From Cyanobacteria bacterium K_DeepCast_35m_m2_155 (GTDB lineage: Bacteria > Cyanobacteriota > Cyanobacteriia > PCC-6307 > Cyanobiaceae), in the NCBI GenBank assembly GCA_016882285.1, contig VGQS01000004.1:1-48203 (forward strand): a stretch of 48,203 bases of DNA, written 5' to 3'. Position 1 is the stretch's first letter. Every line of letters begins with the position of its first letter. Positions 1 through 7,466 of the stretch are shown here, piece after piece. The position numbers were made by a program, and so were the translations under genes. The notes beneath the pieces were generated by a model. That model did not search any database. It was not told where the DNA came from and saw nothing but the letters and a program-made list of their open reading frames with translations.

Positions 1-208
1 GCCAGCGCTGCGGGGCACGGGGCAGTTGCCAGCGCCGTTGACCTGTTGGTGCTGCGGCGTAGGGAATGCCGCGATACTCATCGGCCCCGTGGCGCCTCAC
101 CCCTCGGATGGGACCCTGTTCAGTCGTTACCACCAGAGTGCTGCTCACCAGCCAGAGCGGCAGCAGGGCAAGGCCGCAGCGATGGAGACTTGTCATTGCG
201 GCCATCAT
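1..208 (-). CDS. Type-B carboxylesterase, N-terminal fragment (cut by left window edge)
   Basis: The reverse strand reads open from an ATG at 208 to the window edge. It begins with a hydrophobic leader (about residues 8-28) that could be a signal peptide. It then carries the type-B carboxylesterase N-terminal signature: T-x-x-G-x-I-x-G, then Y-R-G-I-P-Y-A, x-P-x-G-x-x-R-W and a final W about 40 residues after the leader. This family (COG2272, alpha/beta hydrolases) cleaves carboxylic esters, often outside the cytoplasm. The catalytic Ser-Glu-His lie outside the window, so activity cannot be judged. Two ATGs (208 and 205) are adjacent and either may start translation. It diverges from the next gene across 40 bp. 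Confidence 0.75.
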   Translation of the reverse strand, partial: MMAAMTSLHRCGLALLPLWLVSSTLVVTTEQGPIRGVRRHGADEYRGIPYAAAPTGQRRWQLPRAPQRW

Positions 209-248
209 GCTCTGATCTGTACCTAGCAGCGCTGCGCGCAGCCTGTCC

Positions 249-464
249 ATGAAGCGATCACACCACCAGCAGGAGCCTGACGATGACGATCTGCCCCTGG
301 TCGATCCAGGTCGCAACCTGGGCTTGCGTCTGCTGGCCCTGGTGGGGGCTTTGTCCTTCTTGATGCTTGGCCTGGCCAGTGTGCTGGTTCCTCTGCTGCA
401 ACTGCCGCGCTCGCCCATGCCTGTGCCGAAGCCCGAGCCACGCACAGCGCCGCTGGCCACTTGA
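249..464 (+). CDS. Small single-pass membrane protein, unknown function
   Basis: 71 residues. An acidic and His-rich N-terminus (HHQQEPDDDD near residues 5-14) is followed by one strong membrane segment (about residues 27-50) and a short Pro-rich tail. I do not recognise the family. It ends 24 bp before the photolyase GTG, and an AGGAGGT-like Shine-Dalgarno (467-473) lies in that gap, so the two genes may be co-transcribed. Topology suggests a cytoplasmic acidic head. Size, clear membrane segment and tight packing argue for a real gene. Confidence 0.6.
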   Translation: MKRSHHQQEPDDDDLPLVDPGRNLGLRLLALVGALSFLMLGLASVLVPLLQLPRSPMPVPKPEPRTAPLAT

Positions 465-488
465 CTAGGAGGTGTTGAGATCAGATCT

Positions 489-2066
489 GTGAGCTCAGAG
501 CCGTTGCAGCTGGTCTGGTTCAAGCGTGATCTGCGCCTTGCCGATCACGCCCCGTTGGCCCACGCGGCCGAGCGCGGACCGGTCCTGCCGCTGTATGTGA
601 TCGAGCCTGAGCTGTGGCAGCAGCCCGATGCCTCAGCCAGGCAGTGGCAGTTCTGCCGCGAAGCACTGATCGCGCTGCGTCAGGCGCTGGCGGCCCTGGG
701 ACAGCCCCTGGTTGTGCGCGTCGGCAGCATCGAATCGGTGCTTGAGCGCGCCCATCGCCATTGGCGTCTTGGGGCACTGTGGAGCCACCAGGAAACGGGC
801 AATGGCTGGACCTACGCGCGCGACAGGCGTGTAGCAGCGTGGGCGCGTCATGCCGGGATCCCCTGGCACCAGAGCCCCCAGTTCGGTGTGATCCGGCCGC
901 TCGCCGATCGCAACGGCTGGGCACGGCGCTGGGACGAACGCATGAGTGAGGCCTTGCTGCAGGCTCCGCCGCGGCTCGAGCCGCTGGTTGGCGTGGACCC
1001 TGGCACGATTCCTGAGCGGGTCTCAACCTTGCTGGCTGAGCCTCCATGCCCGCTTCTGCAGCGCGGGGGGCTCAGCGAAGCCCAGGACGTGCTGGCGACG
1101 TTTCTGCAGCAGCGCAGTCACCGCTACCACAGTGGTCTCTCCAGTCCGCTGACAGCTGATCAGAGCTGCTCGCGCCTCTCGCCGCATCTGAGCTGGGGCA
1201 CCGTTTCCATGCGCGAGGTGGTGCAACGCACGCGCGCTCGCCATCAGCAGCTGCAAGGCAGCAGCGCTGCCGGTCGCTGGCCGCTGGCGCTCAAGCGCTT
1301 TGAGGAGCGGCTGCACTGGCACTGCCATTTCATCCAGAAGCTTGAGGACCAACCCTCGCTCGAGTTCTCTGAGCTGCATCCGCTGACCGCGGGCCTGCGC
1401 GAACCCTGTGAGGCGCGGCTTGAGGCCTGGTGCACGGGCCAAACAGGACTGCCGTTTGTCGATGCGTGCATGCGTTCGCTGATCGCAACCGGTTGGCTCA
1501 ATTTCCGCATGCGGGCGATGCTCATGTCGGTGGCCAGCTATCAGCTCTGGCTGCCCTGGCGCCAGAGCGGCCTGCATCTGGCGCGGCTGTTTGTCGACTA
1601 CGAGCCCGGCATCCATTGGAGCCAGGTGCAGATGCAATCGGGCACCACCGGCATCAACACCATTCGTATCTACAACCCGATCAAGCAGGCGCTTGATCAC
1701 GATCCCGAGGGTGTGTTCGTGCGGCGTTGGCTACCGGAGCTGGCAGCAGTGCCTGCGGTCTACCTGCATCAGCCCTGGACCATGGATGCTGCAACCCAAC
1801 AGGCCAGTGGCTGCATGGTTGGACGCGACTATCCGCTGCCAATCGTCGATTGGCAGCAAGCGGCATCCCAGGCGCGCGATCGTCTCTGGGCCCTGAGACG
1901 TGAGCAGGGCTTCGCCGCAACCGCCGATGCGATTCAGAAGCGTCATGGCTCCCGCCGCTCGGGCCTGCGGCCGGCAGCCCAGCGCAGACGCTCTGAACGC
2001 AGCAATCGCCAAAGCAATGCCGTTGCTTCTGGCACTGACCAGCAGCTCAGCCTTGATCTGGGCTGA
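489..2066 (+). CDS. phrB: Cryptochrome/DNA photolyase family flavoprotein
   Basis: 525 residues. The N-terminal alpha/beta antenna-type domain starts with L-V-W-F-K-R-D-L-R-L (residues 8-17). The C-terminal FAD-binding domain includes the GLPFVDACMRSL-type helix, a R-I-Y-N-P-I-K-Q motif and a RRWLPEL motif. Family members use FAD and blue light to split UV-induced pyrimidine dimers, or act as blue-light sensors. The segment before R-I-Y-N-P reads HWSQVQMQSGTTGINT, not the usual GTD-x-x-PYFR-type stretch of class I CPD photolyases, so substrate class is uncertain. The tail is basic and Ser/Arg-rich. The GTG at 489 is the only start after the in-frame stop at 462-464; a strong AGGAGGT lies about 15 nt upstream. 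Converges with the transporter operon. Confidence 0.85.
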   Translation: MSSEPLQLVWFKRDLRLADHAPLAHAAERGPVLPLYVIEPELWQQPDASARQWQFCREALIALRQALAALGQPLVVRVGSIESVLERAHRHWRLGALWSHQETGNGWTYARDRRVAAWARHAGIPWHQSPQFGVIRPLADRNGWARRWDERMSEALLQAPPRLEPLVGVDPGTIPERVSTLLAEPPCPLLQRGGLSEAQDVLATFLQQRSHRYHSGLSSPLTADQSCSRLSPHLSWGTVSMREVVQRTRARHQQLQGSSAAGRWPLALKRFEERLHWHCHFIQKLEDQPSLEFSELHPLTAGLREPCEARLEAWCTGQTGLPFVDACMRSLIATGWLNFRMRAMLMSVASYQLWLPWRQSGLHLARLFVDYEPGIHWSQVQMQSGTTGINTIRIYNPIKQALDHDPEGVFVRRWLPELAAVPAVYLHQPWTMDAATQQASGCMVGRDYPLPIVDWQQAASQARDRLWALRREQGFAATADAIQKRHGSRRSGLRPAAQRRRSERSNRQSNAVASGTDQQLSLDLG

Positions 2067-2131
2067 GCTGAGGATGACGCGTGTCAACCCAAAGGGAGTC
2101 GGGCTGCTCAAGGCCGGCCCCTCGCGATGTC

Positions 2132-2887
2132 TCAGTTGATCTGGGACAGGAACTGCTGGCTGCGCGGATGTTGCGGATTACTGAAGAACTGCTCCGGTGC
2201 GGCGATCTCGAGCACCTCGCCATCGGCCATGAGCACCACCCGATCGGCCACCTGACGGGCAAAGCGCACTTCGTGGGTGACCACCACCATGGTCATCCCG
2301 CCAGCGGCAAGCTCCTGCATGACCTGCAGCACCTCCTGCACCATCTCAGGATCAAGGGCACTGGTGGGTTCGTCGAACAGCATCAGCCGCGGTTCCATGC
2401 ACAGCGAACGGGCGATGGCCACCCGCTGCTGCTGGCCGCCTGACAGCTGTCCCGGATACTTGTGCGCCTGCTCATGAATGCCCACCCGCTCGAGCAGCTC
2501 CAGGGCCTGGCGCTCCACCTGGGTCTTGGCCCGGCCCCGCACCAGCACCGGGGCCAGGGTGAGGTTGTCGAGCACCGTCAGATGCGGAAACAGATTGAAC
2601 TGTTGGAACACCATCCCCACCTCGCGGCGGATGGCGTCGCGTTGGCGCAGGTCATCGCCAATGTTGATGCCGTCGATGATGATCGAGCCCGTCTGAAAAT
2701 CTTCGAGGCCGTTGAAGGTCCGCAGAAATGTGCTTTTGCCGGAACCAGAGGGACCCATGATCACGACAACCTCGCCCTGGTGCACGGTCAGATCGACATT
2801 GCGCAGGGCGTGGTGCCCGTTGGGATACCACGTGTTGACCCCGCGGGCTTCGAGCATCACCACGTCTGCTGCAAGGGCTTGAGTCAT
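2132..2887 (-). CDS. aapP: Polar amino-acid ABC transporter, ATP-binding protein
   Basis: 251 residues, full length for the family. It carries Walker A (GPSGSGKST), the ABC signature (LSGGQQQRVAIARSL), Walker B with D-loop (LMLFDEPTSALDP) and the switch His (VVTHE). It hydrolyses ATP on the cytoplasmic face to power the AapQM permease pair, as in the rhizobial AapJQMP and cyanobacterial NatFGH-BgtA general amino-acid importers. Last gene of a four-gene minus-strand operon; its ATG overlaps the aapM stop by 4 bp. No convincing terminator stands in the 65 bp between it and the converging photolyase gene. The ligand spectrum cannot be read from the sequence. Confidence 0.93.
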   Translation of the reverse strand: MTQALAADVVMLEARGVNTWYPNGHHALRNVDLTVHQGEVVVIMGPSGSGKSTFLRTFNGLEDFQTGSIIIDGINIGDDLRQRDAIRREVGMVFQQFNLFPHLTVLDNLTLAPVLVRGRAKTQVERQALELLERVGIHEQAHKYPGQLSGGQQQRVAIARSLCMEPRLMLFDEPTSALDPEMVQEVLQVMQELAAGGMTMVVVTHEVRFARQVADRVVLMADGEVLEIAAPEQFFSNPQHPRSQQFLSQIN

Positions 2888-4110
2888 CGGACTGCGACAG
2901 AACGCTGACGGTTGAGGCGAACTTCAAGGGCTCGGCTGCCCAGACCCAGGGCCGCGCAGCAGCACCAGAACAGAAGGGCCAGCACCACATACACCTCAGC
3001 ATTGCGCCCCAAAAACTCTGGGTTGGCCAGCACGGTACGGGCGGTGCCCAGCAGCTCCATTAAGCCGATCAGTGACAGCAAGGTGGTGTCCTGCAGCAGG
3101 CTGATGAATTGTCCGACCAGAGCCGGGAGCGCCACCTTGATCGCCTGGGGCAACACCACATGGCTCAGGGTCTGCGCTGTGTTGAGCCCTAGAGATCGCG
3201 CTGCTTCCACCTGGCCGCGTGGGATGGCGGCAAGGCCTGCGCGCAGGGCTTCAGCCACATAGGCGCTGGCGAAGACGGTCAGCACCCAGGCTGCCCGCCA
3301 GATGCGGTCGGGCGAAAGGCCTCCCGGCAGCAGAAATCCAAGGATGTTCTGCCCCAGAAACAGCAGGGTGATCAGTGGCGCCCCGCGGATGAACTCGATG
3401 TACGCCACCGCTCCCATGCGCAGCAATGGCAGGCCGCTGCTCCGGCCCAGGGCTAAGGCCAGGCCCAGTGGAAGGCACAGCAACATGGCAAAGCAGGCCT
3501 CAATGAGCGTCAGCAGCAGTCCGCCCCAGAGTGGGCTCGGCACACGCACCAAGCCCAAGCCCCCGGCGATCAAACCCATGCCGCTCACATAGACCACAGG
3601 CCAGAGCAGGGCCCAGCACTGCAGCACTGGCGGCGGTACGCGTGCGGCCATGGCCCCGGCGCTGCTGCGCAGCAGCAATAGCCAGGCCGTCAGGCCCCAC
3701 CAATGCGCCTGAACCGCCAGGGGCTGCGCCACAGCTGCAGGTGCCCAGAGCGTCAGTCCAGTGAGCACGGCAGTAGCCAGCAGGTCGTTGCGCGGCCAGC
3801 TCTGGCGGCGCAGCAGGCCCCAGCTCAGACCGGCGACCGTGCTCAGCAGCCACAGCAGCAGCCAGAGCCGCCAGCGCTGTGGTTCGGGGTAGCGGCCCAA
3901 GGCCAGCAGGGTGCTGTTGGCGGCGATGACGCCCCACTGGGCCTGCAGCAGCGCCCAGCGCAGCAGCTGCCACGCTGCGGCCAGCACCGCGCTGATCAAC
4001 GCAAGGCTGATCAGGCCATCGAGCGGGTTGGCGAAGCACGCCAACCGCAGCGTCTCGAGGGCCGAGAGCTGCTCCTGCGGTGGCAGCTGCTGGTGCCTGC
4101 TGCTGCTCAT
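2884..4110 (-). CDS. aapM: Polar amino-acid ABC transporter permease, AapM/NatH type
   Basis: 408 residues. A long N-terminal half with several membrane segments is typical of AapM/NatH. The C-terminal HisM-like permease domain includes the conserved coupling loop (EAARSLGLNTAQTLSHVVLPQAIKVALPAL), which docks on the ATPase, and YIEFIRGAPLITLLF typical of polar amino-acid permeases. It forms a heterodimeric inner-membrane channel with AapQ. Both ends overlap neighbours by 4 bp (ATGA), a sign of translational coupling. Confidence 0.9.
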   Translation of the reverse strand: MSSSRHQQLPPQEQLSALETLRLACFANPLDGLISLALISAVLAAAWQLLRWALLQAQWGVIAANSTLLALGRYPEPQRWRLWLLLWLLSTVAGLSWGLLRRQSWPRNDLLATAVLTGLTLWAPAAVAQPLAVQAHWWGLTAWLLLLRSSAGAMAARVPPPVLQCWALLWPVVYVSGMGLIAGGLGLVRVPSPLWGGLLLTLIEACFAMLLCLPLGLALALGRSSGLPLLRMGAVAYIEFIRGAPLITLLFLGQNILGFLLPGGLSPDRIWRAAWVLTVFASAYVAEALRAGLAAIPRGQVEAARSLGLNTAQTLSHVVLPQAIKVALPALVGQFISLLQDTTLLSLIGLMELLGTARTVLANPEFLGRNAEVYVVLALLFWCCCAALGLGSRALEVRLNRQRSVAVR

Positions 4111-5060
4111 CGCTCGTGGAGCTGCACCAGCCGGTTGAGGCCATTCATCAGCGCTGAGATCGCCAGATCGATGAGCAGATAGGAGCCGAGCACAATCAAG
4201 ACCACCTCAATGGCCCGGCCTGTCTGGTTGAGTGTGGTTTCAGCAACCGAGTAGAGGTCGCCATAGCCAACGGCAACCGCCAGTGAGGAGTTTTTGGCCA
4301 GCGCGATGTATTGGTTGTTCAGCCCCGGCACGATCACCCGAAGGGCCTGCGGCAAAACAATGCGCGCGAGACTGTCCCTTGGCCGTAGTCCAAGGCTGCG
4401 GGCAGCCTCCCACTGACCTGGCGGCACCGCCTGCACGCCGCCGCGCACCACCTCGGCGATGAAGGCTCCGGAATAGACCACCAGGGCCCACAGCAGCGCG
4501 GTGAATTCAAGACTCAGCCTGATCGGTGCTCGCCAGACCCCATCAACCAACGCGGCAGGTCCCAGATGGAGCCCCGATTTGGCCAGCACCACCCCGGGCA
4601 GGTGCAGGGCGCTGGCGCCATCGGGTAGACCGAGAAACACCACGAAGTACCAGAACAGCAGCTGCATCAGCAGCGGGCAGTTGCGGATCACCTCGACATA
4701 CACCCGTGCCAGCGATCTGAGCAGGGCATTGCGGCTGAAACTGGCCAGGCCCACGGCCGTGCCGAGTGCCGTGGCTCCCACCAGAGCAGCCGCGATCACC
4801 CGCAGACTGTTGAGCAGTCCTGACAGCAAGGCCAGCCAATAGGGGTCACCGGCCCCATACGGCAACAGGGTTTCGCCCAGGTCGAACCCGGCCGGTGTGC
4901 CGAGCCAGCGCCAGCTCAACAGCAGCCCGGCAGCGCTGAGGTTGACCACCAGGTTGCTGATCAGGGCGCTGATCACGAGCAGCACCAGCAGCGCAGCAGC
5001 GGCCTGAATCAGCCAGGGCAACACCCTGCGGTGGCGCCACCAGGGGATGCGCGCCCGCAT
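4107..5060 (-). CDS. aapQ: Polar amino-acid ABC transporter permease, AapQ/NatG type
   Basis: 317 residues. A basic N-terminus precedes the first membrane segment (about residues 15-40). A periplasmic stretch contains the AapQ-like GFDLGE...Y region. The HisM-type domain carries YVEVIRNCPLLMQLLFWYF and the coupling loop EAARSLGLRPRDSLARIVLPQALRVIVPGL. Partner of AapM. The start ATG shares one base with the aapJ stop (TGATG), and the 3' end overlaps aapM by 4 bp. Confidence 0.91.
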   Translation of the reverse strand: MRARIPWWRHRRVLPWLIQAAAALLVLLVISALISNLVVNLSAAGLLLSWRWLGTPAGFDLGETLLPYGAGDPYWLALLSGLLNSLRVIAAALVGATALGTAVGLASFSRNALLRSLARVYVEVIRNCPLLMQLLFWYFVVFLGLPDGASALHLPGVVLAKSGLHLGPAALVDGVWRAPIRLSLEFTALLWALVVYSGAFIAEVVRGGVQAVPPGQWEAARSLGLRPRDSLARIVLPQALRVIVPGLNNQYIALAKNSSLAVAVGYGDLYSVAETTLNQTGRAIEVVLIVLGSYLLIDLAISALMNGLNRLVQLHER

Positions 5061-6115
5061 CAGCGAAACGGGGGGGCGTACAGCAAGCCGCCCTGATTCC
5101 AGGGTTTGTTCAGCCCGCGTTCCAGCCCGATCGGTGAAGCGCTGCCGACATTGCGCTCAAACAGCTCGCCATAGTTGCCGCTGGCTTTGATCGCGCGCAC
5201 CACAAAGTCGGGGGCGAGCCCCAGTTGCTGGCCGAAGTCTCCGTCAATGCCCAGAAAGCGCCGCAGATCGGCCTGGTTGGGGTCGGCCCTGGCTTCAGCA
5301 ACGCGTGTGTCGATGTTCGCCTGGGTGATGCCGAGTTCTTCAGCCTGCATCAGGGCATAGATGATCCAGCGCAGTGCATCGGCCCATGCCGTGTCGGCCT
5401 TCACGCTGGCCGGTGCCAGGGGCTCCTTGCTCATCTGATCCGTGAGCAACACATGGGCTTCGGGCACAGGGAAGCTGCTGCGCTTGGCGGCCAGGCCCGA
5501 GCGGTCGCTGGTCACGGCAGCGCAGCGGCCCTGCAGGTATGCCGTAAAGGTCTGATCAGCCGTTTGGTATTTGAGGGGTGTGTAGCGAATGCTCCGCTCC
5601 CGCAGCCGGTTGGCCAGGTTCAGTTCGCTGGTGGTTCCGCTCAGTACACAGATCGATTGGCCATTGAGATCGCTGAGGCTGTTGATACCGCTGCCGCGCG
5701 GCACCAGCATGCCCTGCCCGTCGTAGAAGACGACCGGGGCAAAGGCCACGTTGTTACCGCCCTTGGCTTCGCGGCTCAGGCTGTAGGAGGTGTTGCGCGA
5801 CAGCAGATCAACTTCGCCGCTGGCCAAAGCGGTGAATCGCTCGGCCGGGTTGAGTTCGCGGAACTCGACCTTGCTGCCATCGCCGAGCACGGCGGCGGCA
5901 ATGGCATGGCAGATCTCCACGTCGAGTCCGCGGTAGGTGCCCGTGCGGTCCACAAAACTGAACCCGGGCAATTTGCCGTTGACACCGCACAACAGCTGGT
6001 CACGGCTGCGCACCATGGCCAGACGGCCGCTGCTGGGCCCATCGCCACGGCTGCAGCTGCTGATGGCCAGCGCACTCACCAACAGCGGCAGCAAACAGGC
6101 CTGCTTGCGTGGCAT
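5060..6115 (-). CDS. aapJ: Amino-acid ABC transporter substrate-binding lipoprotein
   Basis: 351 residues from the ATG at 6115. The frame stays open far upstream, but only this start puts a signal peptide at the N-terminus: basic MPRK, hydrophobic core, then a lipobox-like I-S-S-C about residues 18-21. That predicts a lipid-anchored periplasmic receptor. The rest is a type 3 solute-binding fold with the AapJ-like opening VNGKLPGFSFVD, a LDVEICHAIAAAV stretch and a LNGQSICVLSGTTSE hinge region. It captures amino acids for AapQMP. First gene of the operon, divergent from the membrane-protein/ZIP pair. Confidence 0.9.
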   Translation of the reverse strand: MPRKQACLLPLLVSALAISSCSRGDGPSSGRLAMVRSRDQLLCGVNGKLPGFSFVDRTGTYRGLDVEICHAIAAAVLGDGSKVEFRELNPAERFTALASGEVDLLSRNTSYSLSREAKGGNNVAFAPVVFYDGQGMLVPRGSGINSLSDLNGQSICVLSGTTSELNLANRLRERSIRYTPLKYQTADQTFTAYLQGRCAAVTSDRSGLAAKRSSFPVPEAHVLLTDQMSKEPLAPASVKADTAWADALRWIIYALMQAEELGITQANIDTRVAEARADPNQADLRRFLGIDGDFGQQLGLAPDFVVRAIKASGNYGELFERNVGSASPIGLERGLNKPWNQGGLLYAPPFR

Positions 6116-6214
6116 GGCATGGGGTGGGGCGACTCCATCCTGCCCGTTGCGCTGATGTGCCGCACGATGCTGCAGCGTCTGGCCAGCAGGCTGGCTTGGC
6201 GCCAGACCGCCTGC

Positions 6215-6652
6215 ATGAGCCAAGCGCCTGTGATCGACCATGGCCTCAGGCTTGCGGCGCTGTGGGCTGCATGGCTGCTGTTGATGTTGTTTCACGTGGA
6301 GCTGGGGCTGATGCCCCTGTTTCACAACCTGCCGGTGGCGATCAAGACCCAGGTCCCCCAGGGCAGGCTGCCGCGGCTGTTTGCCGCCATGCTCATCTAC
6401 TTTGTGCTGCCCCTCGCGGCTCTGTTGCTGGTGGTGCAGGCGCGCACGAGCCCGGGCAGCTGGGCGGACAGTGGCGTGATGCGCGCTGGACAGTTTGGCT
6501 TCAGCGTGCTGTACAGCCTCACCAATGGCGTGCATCTGGTCGCCGACTGTCGCATTCCTGATTCGCGCAGCGATCAGGTGGCCCTGATGGTTGTGCTCAC
6601 CGCCATTGGCTTATGGATCAACCTCGAGGCGTGGTTGTGGTGGCAGACCTGA
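6215..6652 (+). CDS. Four-segment integral membrane protein next to ZIP transporter, unknown
   Basis: 145 residues from the ATG at 6215; in-frame ATGs at 6155 and 6167 are alternatives. Four hydrophobic segments are visible (about residues 10-33, 55-79, 93-110 and 122-142). His residues occur in the first loop and third segment (FHVELGLMPLFHNLP, NGVHLVADC), with Asp/Arg-rich DCRIPDSRSDQ before the last segment. I do not recognise the family. The ZIP gene starts inside its 3' end, so the two are probably translationally coupled and may share a metal-related role (inference). Upstream in-frame sequence is antisense to aapJ and was not counted as coding. Confidence 0.65.
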   Translation: MSQAPVIDHGLRLAALWAAWLLLMLFHVELGLMPLFHNLPVAIKTQVPQGRLPRLFAAMLIYFVLPLAALLLVVQARTSPGSWADSGVMRAGQFGFSVLYSLTNGVHLVADCRIPDSRSDQVALMVVLTAIGLWINLEAWLWWQT

Positions 6653-7386
6653 ACACCCTGGCGCCCATTGTCGCCGGCGGGATGCTGATGAGCCTGATCA
6701 CCCTGGTGGGCGGCGTGACCGCCCTGCTCACACCACGGTTGCAGCAACGCTTGCTGTTGCCGTTGATTGCCCTGGCCGCTGGATCGCTGCTGGGGGGCGC
6801 CCTGTTTCACATGCTGCCCCAGGGGCTCACCAGCGTTCCGCCGAAGCAGGCAGGCCTGGTTCTGGCGGCAGGCTTCACCAGCTTTCTGGTCCTTGAACAA
6901 GGGCTGCAGTGGCATCACTCCCATCGGCCCAGGAGCCATGCCGTTCAGCCGGTGGCATGGCTGGTGCTGTTGGGCGATGGGTTGCACAACATCGTTGGTG
7001 GTCTTGGAATCGCCAGTACCTTCTTGATCAATCCGGCAGCCGGAATCGCGGCATGGCTGGCTGCCGCTGCCCATGAGCTGCCCCAGGAGCTCGGTGACTA
7101 TGGCGTTCTGGTGCACAGCGGCTGCGCACCCAGGCAGGCCCTGCGCTGGAATTTCATCTCGGGCCTGAGTTTCCCGCTTGGCGCTGTGTTGGCATGGCTG
7201 TGGGCGGGTTCGCTACCGCTGGCTGGGTTGGTGCTGTTTGCAGCAGGCAATTTTCTGTACATCACAGCGTCTGATCTGGTGCCGGAGATCAAGGCACCCG
7301 TGCATGCCAAAGCAGGGGCAGAGAGTCTGCTGTGGTTCATCAGCGGCTTGGTTGTGCTGTGGCTTCTGGCCTGGCCTGAAGACTGA
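6613..7386 (+). CDS. ZIP-family divalent metal transporter
   Basis: 257 residues from ATG 6613; GTGs at 6631, 6637 and 6640 would give slightly shorter proteins and a smaller overlap with the upstream gene. About eight membrane segments. The ZIP metal-binding helices are clear: GDGLHNIVGG (H125, N126) and AAHELPQELGD (H154, E155, E159, D162). A His-rich loop (WHHSHRPRSH, residues 100-109) precedes the fourth segment, as in many ZIP proteins. ZIPs import Zn2+, Fe2+ or Mn2+ into the cytoplasm; the metal cannot be assigned here. No Zur or Fur box was recognised upstream. Confidence 0.88.
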   Translation: MDQPRGVVVVADLNTLAPIVAGGMLMSLITLVGGVTALLTPRLQQRLLLPLIALAAGSLLGGALFHMLPQGLTSVPPKQAGLVLAAGFTSFLVLEQGLQWHHSHRPRSHAVQPVAWLVLLGDGLHNIVGGLGIASTFLINPAAGIAAWLAAAAHELPQELGDYGVLVHSGCAPRQALRWNFISGLSFPLGAVLAWLWAGSLPLAGLVLFAAGNFLYITASDLVPEIKAPVHAKAGAESLLWFISGLVVLWLLAWPED

Positions 7387-7466
7387 AACCTTTTGGAATC
7401 GGTAGCCGTTGGTGCATTGGAGCCGCGCCCGGCGCGCGATACCAGGTCCGTGTCGCTTGAGCCCCT

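Noticed and set aside
2067-2131. GGCCGGCC-containing stretch as a terminator between photolyase and aapP
   Set aside because: It lacks a T-tract on either strand and any stable longer stem.
5225-6214. In-frame N-terminal extension of the membrane protein preceding ZIP
   Set aside because: It lies antisense to aapJ and its translation is compositionally unlike a protein. Only the part from about 6215 has membrane-protein character.
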